Shown piece after piece: positions 53,039-62,808 of a DNA stretch of 64,000 bases. The notes beneath the pieces are model-generated. The model worked only from the letters and a program-made list of their open reading frames with translations. It made no database searches and was not told where the DNA came from. The DNA comes from Strigamia acuminata (taxonomy: Eukaryota; Arthropoda; Chilopoda; Geophilomorpha; Linotaeniidae), in NCBI GenBank assembly GCA_949358305.1, contig OX442315.1, forward strand, positions 24,206,427-24,270,426. The letters are read 5' to 3'. Both the position numbers and the translations under genes were made by a program. Numbering within the stretch: the first letter of the stretch is position 1; the number at the start of each line of letters is the position of its first letter.

Positions 53039-55780
53039 TGAGACGACAGGTGGGTCGCTAACTAATTACAATTCACGGTTTTCCTTCCAAGTAGGCAAGA
53101 GAGAGGAAAAGGAGAGGAATTTGATTGGAATCGAGTGAGGTGTGCATAAACGAACTAACGCTATAAAAATTAACCGAGCCCGACGCTTATCGAGCTAATC
53201 CAGCCAGTGGACGGACGCTCAAATGACTCCCTCGAGAGAGGATGGAATCTTTGGACGGTGCAGTTACTAATGAAGAAGGGTGTGCGGATAGGGTGGAGAC
53301 GCGTCGAGTCGACCATCTGGCGCGCCTGCGTCCGATGCAGCCGAGCATGACCGGCATCAGTGCACAAACACGGGCCAAATCAGCGCTAGTTAACGAGAGA
53401 AATGTACTCAGTCGTGCATAAGGATCGAGTGAGTGATTAATCGGACATCAGCCGCCGGTCCATCAGTCAAACGTGGGTTTCCCCCGCCTAGGGTCACATT
53501 TATCGAGAGGTGAGCATCACACGACTTTTGTTTATCCGTTAAGAGGCTCATTAAAAAGAGGAGGGTGGAGGAGTGGTTGGGGAAAAGAGGCAAGTTGGCA
53601 GGAAATGAAGTGCAGTTTATGAGAGAAGCAGCGAGCAACGCCAAGATTAATTCTCTCCCGACAGCCCCGCCGAGGGATTATTTATGAAACAATACGCGCC
53701 CATAATCAAGATCTCAAATCCTGGCAGCAACAAAATAAATGGATCCATCTCGGATTGCCACTTGCTTAATGTTGCGGAATAATACACGCGCCTATGTTAA
53801 TGAGCGACGTTAATTTGCATTAATAGCTACACGCAAATGGCCACTGGCAAAACTTCCAATCAATGCACACCGACGTAAACGCCTTGATCCGCCGAGTCGA
53901 TTTTAACCAAACTTTGCTCACTGCTCCACTGACGGAAGGAACCGCAATTACGGCCACCGCCGATCCCATACTTGCTGCTGCTCGGATATGACGTTAATGA
54001 AAGCCGTGCCATTAGCAGATTGACTTAAAACTTACACTGCACAAGCGAAAGAGAGGAGAGGGAGAGAGAGAGACTCGCAAACTAACACGCTGCCATAGCG
54101 AGCGATGCTGGCCATTAGTTAACGACACCAAGAGTCGAGTGTGAAACCCGCAAAACAGAGTGTGAGTCATTGCAAATAAACAAACAAAGAGGCGCCGCCA
54201 TTAGCAGCAGGGTGAAAGGAAAATGGCAACACCCACACCCAACGCTTGCTTCCAAAGCGCGCTGTCCAGCTGTGAAATTGGCTGCCCCGGCGAGAGCGCA
54301 GTGGCTTTTCAAGCGTTGGACTCAAAGGGGTGAATCACCCAACGCTTCCAAGTGTTGTCCAATGACTAAATACTTTTTTTTCCCTATACTCCACTGATTA
54401 CACATTATGTACAGAAAAGTTTTTAATTCTCTAAACCCATTCACAGCTGATAATTGCACACTTCCAACTCTTCTATTTTTATAAATCAATTTCATTTGTT
54501 ATGTTCAAAACTACAACAATAATAACGAGATTTCATTAATAACATTTCACTAATCGGTGAATTTCCCCCCGACTGACCCTCCCTATTCCCCATTCCCCAT
54601 TCTCCATCTTTCTTCTATTTCTCTCGATTTTAGGTGCGCTTCCTCTCCTGGGGCAGTAGTTAATTCCAACTACAAATCTGTTGCTGCCCGTTTCAGTGGA
54701 ACGCGACATTCTACTGAGCACAAGAATTCGTCTAATTCCACGGCGGCATTCGAAGGACGGCAATTGAGCGCGTTTTCCGCTCATTTCCCCGCCATACTTT
54801 CTCCAAAATTGCCCTCGGCTCCCAAATGGGTGGTGGAACAGATAAATTTTAGCCGCTTTATTCCTCCTCAAACCGTATCACGTGACAACTCGCATTTGCG
54901 AACATCATCCACCGCTGTCAGCGGGTGCGAAAACAACAAAACAATGCAACCTTGCCGTCGCCTTAATCCTCGCCAACCATGTTTATTTGGGCCGTCATCT
55001 TGCTAGGCCTCAGGAAGAAGAAGAACCGAAGAAGATATAAAAGAAGAGAAAAAAAGGTGCGAATTAACTCGGTGAGAGCACGCTCCAATATTCTTTATTC
55101 TCTCATGAAAGGACACGTGAATGGAGTGTACAGAGCCCGTCGCGCCCTTGCGTTTGCTCAGCTGAAAAATTTGGTTTAATGTTTTTAAATGCTGTAATTA
55201 AACGCACCCCCTTATGTGGTCGTGGGATGCTGCGCCGCATGGCTTCGTTAAGCGGAAAAGCCATCCAGCAGGCGGAGTTTCCTCCCCTCGTCCATTCTTT
55301 GCTTTTTCGCGACATTACACTTTAAAGATTCCTCCTCCTCGCATTCTTTACTTTCATGCCTTCGTATAAACCGCACCCAGAATTTAAAAAAAAAAATAAA
55401 ACAACACGAGTGCCGACCTGTATAAATCAAATCAACTCGTTTAAATTTACCGTCAAATTTAACCCAAAACTTAATTCTAATTTCAGTAAAAAAAAATTAT
55501 ATATTCTATAATTAAAACCTTTGTCTGAGTCTCAACCTGGTCTTTTTCCTGCATCCCGCACTCTTTCATTTCTGCTTCAACAGTACAAGTGCAGTTCCCA
55601 TTCTCCAAGATTGATTGACTGATGGTATAATTTCTGCCCGAGGTGATTCTGGGTGGAAGCCATCGATTTTTTTTTCTTCCTCTCCCCTCTCTTCTTCTTC
55701 TTCTTCTTCTCTACTCTCCCCGTCTGGTACAGTTCCCCCGCGGTCGTAGCACTACATAAGACAAATGCCATTAAAAAACG

Positions 55781-58780
55781 ACAAATATGAATTTTATAAT
55801 AAATTAAAAAAATAAAAAAAAATGCATCAACTTTAATAAATTAGATAATTCACATTAAAAATTCAAAAACCATTCACTGATTAATAATTGGTGATGAATT
55901 TGTATTCGTGATTGCGCAACCTAGTGAAAATTTTTTTTTTTTTTCCAAAAGAAAAAAATCAAATTAGATATTTCAGTATGGGTCAGTCTGTAGTCATGAC
56001 AACGGACTCAAGTCACTTCACTCCCTCCTTTTCATTTTGGTCGAAATGCTGAGAAGCGTCTCTTGGATATTCAACAGCCCTCCAGCAAGAGACACCTATT
56101 GATTTTTTTTAATGCAAGTAAGACACTAAGGGAGGGTGGAAAAGAGGGTGGAAGTGGAGAAAGATGGTAGGGCACAAATGGGCAACTGCAAGATACAATT
56201 TAAAAAAATTTGTAGCTCAATATTTCAAACGTCCTTTTCAAAATAATAAAATGGATTAGGGTGAGAGTTTTTTTTTGTACTTATAAAAATTGATTTAAAA
56301 TAATTACCAACTTTGTAGCAATTTGAAAAGTTTCTAAGTGGTATTAATCAATTTAGAATTACTTAAACTAGGTCTACTTTTGCAAAAGATAAATTTATTT
56401 GACGTAAATTTGAGTAATAAAACATATTTGTTAAAAAAAAAAAAAAAAAAAGGCTGACAAATTTCGTTTCGGCCGACCAAAAGTTAGTTAGTTGATTTTA
56501 ACAACAAGTTAAGTTTGTTTATTACTCAATTTAGGGTCCAATCAGTTGATTGTGAATAAGTAAAGCGTATTTGAAGTAATCAGAATTTAATTTGAACTTA
56601 AATTGAAAATTATAGTATCGATCTAACGGAAATCCACGTTGGAGCGAAGGACTAAAATCAGGCTGAAAATCGAAGTGAAAATCAAGAAAAACGACCTTTC
56701 ACATGGATTATTGAAAATCGAATTAATAAAATATTGATTTTCAGTTTGTGATGTAAAAAAAATAAATTAATAAAATAAAATAATAATAAAAAGTCTCCCT
56801 ACTTGTCACAAAAATAATAAATACATGAATAAAAACAATCATTTTGATCTATTTAACTTTGAAATGTGACAATTAATTGAAAATTGAAAGTTTAATATAA
56901 TTAATGAATTTACTGTCAAAAGGGCTTGTTTTATGCTGGAATAAAGTAACGGTATTCCTTACGAACCCAAGATGTTGTGCCTCCCTTTTCACACATGAGC
57001 AAGCTGAATTTTGTGTGCGAGGATGATTTGTTTCTACAAGATTTAACTTTTCACTTGGCCAGTTAGGAAATGATGAGAAATTATTAAAATCTAGCCCGTC
57101 ATCTCGAGCTGCCTATTAGCTTGATTAATTCCACTTAATGAGTTGGGCTCATTTATCCGACATCAAAAGTCAGGTCCAAACTTGACAAAATTTTAGGTTG
57201 TAATAAAAAAGACAGTTTCATTATTAAACGAAAAATTCAAAAATTATAGTTCGATTTTCACGAACTAAACGGCAACACTAAATTACAAATACGACTTACG
57301 AAGTACATTAAGCTATAAATTATCACTTGTGATTGATTTCTATACTCATATACTCACTTTATAATTCACAAAATACACGAGGGCCTAACTTGTAAGAAAA
57401 TTTGACCTTTACCCTCGCCTCTACCGGAACTACACGAGTGCATCATGGGAGTTTCCACAGTATTGTTTTCTATTCCTCAGTTATTGATCGTTTAAATTGC
57501 GACTTCGTCAATGGTAATAAGTAGCTAAAGTACCAATAAATAACAGAGAATTTTAAGGAATTACCATATTGAACATCAAAGTCTTGAGGAAGCTACAAGG
57601 ACTTGTGGAATCACGGCGAATTTGCCGCCATTAGTTGCCTCTACTATCACCATCTAGCGGTAACATTCGTAAGAAATCAGATCACGAGTTCTAGGATTTT
57701 CATTAAACAGAATCAGAGCCAAGTACACCAAACATATTAAATACTCGATTTATTATTAAATTTTATGAAAATTATCGATGTTAAGAATTTACAAGTTTTC
57801 TCCCTCAACAGCACACCTAATAAGATGAAAAATGCAATCCATCTCAAAACCATGAGCACAAAAATATTTCTGCTTGCCAAATATAAAACATAAGAAAACG
57901 GAAAAACGGGGATAACTCATATGATGCCTAACAAATTTAACACAGTAAATACTCATTTAGCAATCTTCTGGCACACTAATTGAATTCATACGTGTATAAA
58001 GGATTTTTTTTTTTAAATCTATATTTACAAAACAGCAGCCAACAACGTTCTTTTTTTTATACACACATTAACTTCCAAGGAAAATATACTCTTCATATTT
58101 TATAGAAACTAATTTTATATACACACACGCTTCCACCAAACTTGCTTCCGTTTGGATTTTGTTACAGGCGAAAAACCTAGTTTTTTTAACACTTCGATTA
58201 ACAAAAAGAATTTAAAAGAAAACAATAACGAGTTGAAGAAAATCCAATCCATCTGCACTGGCTTTTTGCCACTCTTAATTACAATCAATATTGAACAAAA
58301 ACATTCCTTAAAATCATCACAAACCTAAACTTACGTAATGATTTTTTCTCTTTTTTTTTTTTTATCTAAGTGAAACTAAATATACACACAGATTACACCA
58401 ATAAATGTTTAAAGGAAGCTGAGTTGCTAAAAAAAGGCTATTGTCAATAAATTTTACTTTAAACGCAATAAAAATTGTAAATAAAAAAAATCCCATTAAA
58501 CCAACGTGCAAACATGTTTATTTATTTTTAATATTGGTTTGCAAGAATTAAAAAGTTTAACCAAATTGGTGAGAGAAAAGAACGTATAAAATGGCTATAA
58601 CCACCAGCAAAATATGAAATTATTAAAACGCCCAGTGCAGCAGTATTTTAAAAGATATTCACTTATACAATTGCAAAAAAAATTGTCAATCTGTACTCAA
58701 AACTGTGTTTTTTGGGTCCTCAACCCTTAGTTAGATCTTGCTTTGAAGCATCTGATCCGACGTTCAATAGCAAACTTTGT
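55781..58780. other. AT-rich intergenic block downstream of USP10
   Basis: A 3-kb AT-rich stretch without recognisable coding sequence. Around 56660-56750 the word TGAAAATC and its reverse complement recur four times within 90 bp, giving weak dyad symmetry. The last few hundred bases may include the USP10 3' end if a distal poly(A) site is used. Confidence 0.6.
56433..56451. repeat. Poly(A) tract, 19 bases
   Basis: A run of 19 A in the AT-rich block downstream of USP10. No element body was recognised upstream of it. Confidence 0.9.
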
Positions 58781-58786
58781 TTTATT
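58781..58786 (-). terminator. Candidate poly(A) signal of USP10
   Basis: TTTATT on the plus strand reads AATAAA on the minus strand, 94 nt past the USP10 stop codon at 58880-58882. It is the first canonical hexamer downstream of the stop that I see, and T-rich sequence (A-rich on plus) follows. The cleavage site itself cannot be placed. Confidence 0.55.
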
Positions 58787-58879
58787 TTTTGTTTCGCTTA
58801 TTTTTTTGTAACTTAAATTTTATACACGATGGGCACTAGTCAGTAATTATTTCAGAATTACGCATAATAAAACCACACT

Positions 58880-61800
58880 TCATGGAATCGTCTCAACATT
58901 TCTGTAGTATAAAAGGTAAGGAACACGTGGTGGCGAATGTTTCATCACATTTGCCTCCGAAATTTGATGTACGTTGGAGTCATCAGCTCTAAGCCACGAC
59001 TTGTAGCCAGAATGAAAAACGTCTGTTGTATAATGTCCTTTCGCTAATTCTTGTCCATCGTGATAGACAACTACAAAAAAAAAATTAATAATTAATTAAT
59101 TACCTAATTGATCAGATTTTTAAATAAAATTTAAATTCAAATTTAACCTGCAAAAAGTCGGTATCTTCTTAGTTTATGCACCGATTTACCAACAGAACTG
59201 AGCAAATCTAATCAACAAAACAAACGATTATTACAAATTTTAAATTAATGTTAATTAATAAATACCAATAAACACACCTTTACTTAATTCTAGATCAATT
59301 CCAAAGTCTACTCTCTTCAGAAGTTTGCGACAACCGCCATTGCGATCAAACACAAAGCGTTTTAGATGCAAAATAAGAATAACGGGCAGTTTTTCGAGCG
59401 TAATCTTGCGAGAGGCTTCAACCTTTAACAAAACGTTTATCAAACTTTATCACCTACAAATAAAATTAAATGATTACCTCCTGCCGACTATTAGCAGAAG
59501 TAAATCCTTGTAACGACTCTTTAACCACAAGACCGTCCAAAGCAGTTCGAATGCACGTCACAGTATCCGACTAAAATACAAAACATTTGCTAAAACATCT
59601 CGATAAATAATTGCAGCCTTTTTACCTGGATGTCTAACTGCAATGTAAAAAACGGTTGAAGCGTCGCAGAATTTTTTGAGCCAGCTTGTTGGAGCATTGA
59701 ACGCATAGTACCGCCGAAAATATCGAAAATAGGAGATGGAGTGCACTTTACCTGTACACATCATCTTGTTAAAACACTCAAAACAAAATTGAATCAATTT
59801 AATTACCTCTCTCGTGATACAACTTTTGTTTTTGTATCCCATTACTAACCAATCACTTTCATCATCCCCAGTTGATTGACTCGGTTTCTCGGTAGTAACT
59901 GCATCACCGTTTTTCACTGCAAAGACAACTAGTGTTTTAATAAAACGAGTAATAACATTTCACGAGCACAAAACTTACATTTGTTATTTTTTAAGTTAGC
60001 TGCTGAAATAACTTCCAACATTTCCTCGTGTAACCGATTCAGAATACAACTAAGAAACTCCTCCGCATCTTCTTGTTTTCCCTAGCAAAGTTGACGGGTA
60101 AGTATGCGCACAACATAAACACAACCGACACTTACTTTGAAAGAATCCAACTTGATGGCACGTAACATCTGATATACGTACTTGGGTTCAAACGGTTTGC
60201 CACACATAAACTCATCCTTCAATTTGACGTCACTTTTGAACGTTTTGTTTAAGTTTGGAAGTGGGACAAATTCATGAAAAAACTCAACCCTGAAAACAGG
60301 TCAAAAAATCAATAAACAAATATTTTTTTTTTTTAAATCTCCATACATTGAATCGATGACTGGAATGGAGGATGAGTTTTTAGCCTTTAAACCCGCAACC
60401 ACTGGAAGCTTCCGCATCAGATTGAAAAAGGGAGGACACGCTAGCAACGCTTGAAGAGTCTAAAATAACAACAACAACAAAATGAAGAAACCAACCACAA
60501 CAAAAAAAAAAACTTTACAAAACTTACTGCATTAATATAGCACCAATTTCCTGAATTCGTTAAACCACGTGGTACAATGTGGACGGAATGATGATCCAAC
60601 TGGATGGTGGACAAAAATTCTACAATCAAATGAAAGATTAGACCAAATTAACTCTTAATAATATCCATTACCTTTGAGTTCGTTTGGAAACGAATCTTTC
60701 GACGAACCAGTAGCTTTTTTGTCAGCTACCTCGGCCTTAACTGTATGAATGACGCTTTTCTCTTTGTAAGCTATTTTACGGTTGTTTACAATCAGATTGG
60801 TGGGACGAGACTCTGAATTCAAGTTTGTATAAGCATTTTTGTCTGAATTAAATAAACTAGCCCATGTTTTTTGAGTAGCACCCTCGCGATTATTAGTCGA
60901 GTCTTTCACTTCACTTTTGACCACTGGCGGAATTGACACGGTTCTTTCAGTAAATGTAGGAGTAGCATTTGTTACGGGATTTACCTCAACGCTTTCTCGT
61001 TGATTATTGGAGTCCACAGTCAGAGTTTCAGTTTGATCAACTTCATCAGTCTCCTGGTTAACATTATTTTCTATTACAACCTCATCATTAGTGTTGACTG
61101 TCGATTCGGTGTTAATAATTTGCTGCGTAGTATTTTCTGAGCCAACCATTTCATTTTTTTCACTCTCATCGTTAGGTTTACTTTCATTTTTTAGTTCGTT
61201 AGGCATTACGTTCACCACATTCTCACTAGGAGGCACTTGGGGTTGCGCGATACAGTTATCTTGACAAAAATTTAAATTTTCAGGCACGGGTTTCTTATCG
61301 CCATAAACATCTTGGGGCACCTCGCACTGCGTCAGATGCATGGTACAATTATTTTGAACAGCAGCCAAGTCATTTGATACAGCAACCGGACCCATAAAAT
61401 TAGCAGGGTATGATGAATACATTGACGGGACGAAGTTATACATATGCGGACTGGCGTACATCACCGGTTGAGAGTAAAACTGGTAGGATAAGGGTTGCAT
61501 ATTGGGTGGTGCAAGTGTCATTGAGTAACCGATTGGTTGAGAGACCATTGCTGGAGGAATGGTCACCCTTGTGTTCATAGGTATCGGCACGGGCACATGC
61601 TGGTCTTGGTAAGCAATCACATTTCCAGCTTCATTCCTCGCCAGATCTCTCTCGTTTCTCGAGAAATCCGACGTTCGTTTTTTAATTTTTCGTCCGCGAT
61701 TTTTGTCCATAATCTCGGGGTTCGGAGGCACAGCTTGTGTGTGGAGACTATGTGGTGACACCAACATGTGAGGGGGAGGTGGGGGCTGGACAGACACAAA

Positions 61801-62619
61801 TTCAGGTTGCATACCAGCATTTGACATCTGCATGCCCGTCGTCACCATTAAAGTGTTGCCTTGTAATGGCGTGCATGCTGAATTCATACACATGATGTGT
61901 GGCAACAGTGGCGGCTCCTGCTCAGGCATTTCGTGGTAGAGAACATTTCCCGCCACTTGAGGTGCCGATAACTCGTGACTGCTGTTTTCATTGAGCACAT
62001 CGATGGCGCAATTGTCAGCTGACTTGTTTGCTTCACAACTGCAACATTTTTCACTGGTTTGCCAAGGAAACTATAGGGATTAGAATGAACAAATTGCTCG
62101 TTAATTACGAAAAACACAATAGTAATTGCTCTTACTAACCTCGACTAGCGATTTTTTATTCGGGCCGAATAAGATGTTCTTGATATGCTCAACTTCTTCG
62201 GCCGTGGCATTATTTAAGTCTAAAAATTGCAAATCCTATGGAGAAATTAGAAATTACGCATTAGTGAGATTTTTTTTTTAAATAAAAATTAAAAAAATGC
62301 TAGAGACAGTATAAACGACTCAAATAAAACGGTTATTTTCCAGTAAAAGGGCTCAGCATTTGTAATTAATATTAATCGCGATTGTTTTGACGTTTTCTAA
62401 ACGATTTGATCTTTTATCAGTACGCGATAAATCGCTGGCAAGAGCCGTTCACTATTGCCACCGGCATGCTGGTTAGGCTTAATTCTCAAGGAGGAATGAA
62501 AACAACGGAGGAAGATCACACCGATATGATAACCGAGAAAACTTCAGTTACCATTCAAATACCGCAAAAATTTGTCTTTTTTATAGTCGTGTACATCAAT
62601 TTACCGTGGGTAAAGCCAT
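58880..62619 (-). CDS. USP10: USP10 ubiquitin-specific protease (complete, 13 exons)
   Basis: This gene encodes a cysteine deubiquitinase of the USP (C19) family; USP10 orthologues remove ubiquitin from protein substrates and are linked to stress granules and quality control. The exons I joined, from 5' to 3' on the minus strand, are 62605-62619, 62140-62235, 60672-62070, 60528-60619, 60347-60459, 60136-60289, 59979-60081, 59807-59916, 59626-59751, 59478-59570, 59278-59422, 59148-59207 and 58880-59070. All junctions are GT-AG and the frame stays open for 898 aa; human USP10 has about 798. Residues 38-503 are a low-complexity Pro/Gln/Asn-rich N-terminal region ending in a KTWASLF block (about 438-444), matching KSWASLF in human USP10. 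The catalytic domain begins near residue 520 with the Cys box (GNWCYINA, Cys530), continues through RQEDAEE-like GKQEDAEEF, IFGG, SATLQPFFTLQLDIQ and TLEKLPVILILHLKRF, and ends with the His box (GHYTTDV, His848), an Asp near 865-866 and YLLYY. The full triad is present, so the enzyme should be active. Only the 15-nt first exon is uncertain. Confidence 0.95.
60672..62070 (-). other. USP10: Large single exon encoding the disordered N-terminus of USP10
   Basis: This 1,399-nt exon is by far the longest of USP10 and codes for residues 38 to 503. It starts with a cysteine-rich patch (SEKCCSCEANKS), goes on through a PPPPPHML stretch and a Met/Pro/Gln/Tyr-rich part, and then an acidic Asn/Glu/Val-rich part. 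Near its end lies KTWASLF, the only block outside the protease domain that I recognise from other USP10 proteins. A QPEFVSVQ segment vaguely recalls a PAM2 motif (the site that binds the MLLE domain of poly(A)-binding protein) but lacks the usual Leu-Asn core. No FGDF motif, the G3BP-binding signature of human USP10, is visible here or in the first 37 residues. Confidence 0.9.
62605..62619 (-). CDS. USP10: Proposed first coding exon of USP10 (MALPT)
   Basis: Exon 2 of USP10 (62140-62235) begins in frame right after an acceptor AG and has no ATG of its own upstream before a stop. The best start I can find on the minus strand is an ATG at 62619 that codes for MALPT and runs straight into a GTAAAT donor. 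Joining it to exon 2 gives MALPTDLQFLDLNNATAEE. Human USP10 also starts with MAL, which is mild support. The intron would be 369 nt, the longest in either gene. Alternative starts farther upstream on the minus strand meet early stops or lack a good donor, but a non-coding or different first exon cannot be excluded. Confidence 0.5.
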
Positions 62620-62808
62620 TCTCAAATCGCCTGCGTCATGTCATCACAAACCAGCAACAGGAAACCATGCTAGAGAAAAAATGGCCAACAACCGGAAAAG
62701 TCGAGAAATTAATGATGTCACTTCCGTAGCTAATCACTTCCGATCGCTTGTTTATAGCGACATCTTTAGGCGGTGAGATGAAACTTGTGTGAAATACTGT
62801 GAGCAAAA
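62620..62808. promoter_or_regulatory. Putative bidirectional promoter of USP10 and EXOC2
   Basis: The start codons of the two genes face away from each other across 189 bp. The gap contains two copies of ACTTCCG (62720-62726 and 62736-62742; the reverse complement CGGAAGT is the ETS/GABP core) 16 bp apart, a CRE-like TGATGTCA at 62713-62720 and an ACCGGAAA at 62691-62698. No TATA box is visible. ETS-type sites without TATA are typical of divergent housekeeping promoters. Transcription starts are not visible from sequence alone. Confidence 0.65.

Larger units (their letters stand above)
36841..55780. other. Non-coding desert, right part
   Basis: Composition returns abruptly to mixed at about 36,840. 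No recognisable gene is present; the longest frame (54557-55006, 149 codons) shows no domain. Octamers at 38548, 41932, 42016, 42440, 45438, 51469 and 53813, RTGGCGC cores at 38594, 39317, 42340, 44649, 47835, 49034, 51667 and 52901, the T33 tract and the 52.3-kb hairpins lie here. Confidence 0.7.

Noticed and set aside
54557-55006. 149-codon plus-strand open frame
   Set aside because: It is near the chance limit for 64 kb in six frames. The predicted protein has no domain, no repeat structure and no similarity that I recognise, and the frame contains a splice-like TTTTAG-G without a partner.
61884-62117. 77-codon minus-strand frame at the start of the large USP10 exon
   Set aside because: It overlaps USP10 exon 3 in a different frame. 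Splicing at 62070/62140 keeps the USP10 frame, so this one is a shadow.
62406-62729. 107-codon plus-strand frame between USP10 and EXOC2
   Set aside because: It lies antisense to USP10 intron 1 and across the shared promoter, ends before the EXOC2 start in another frame and shows no family features.
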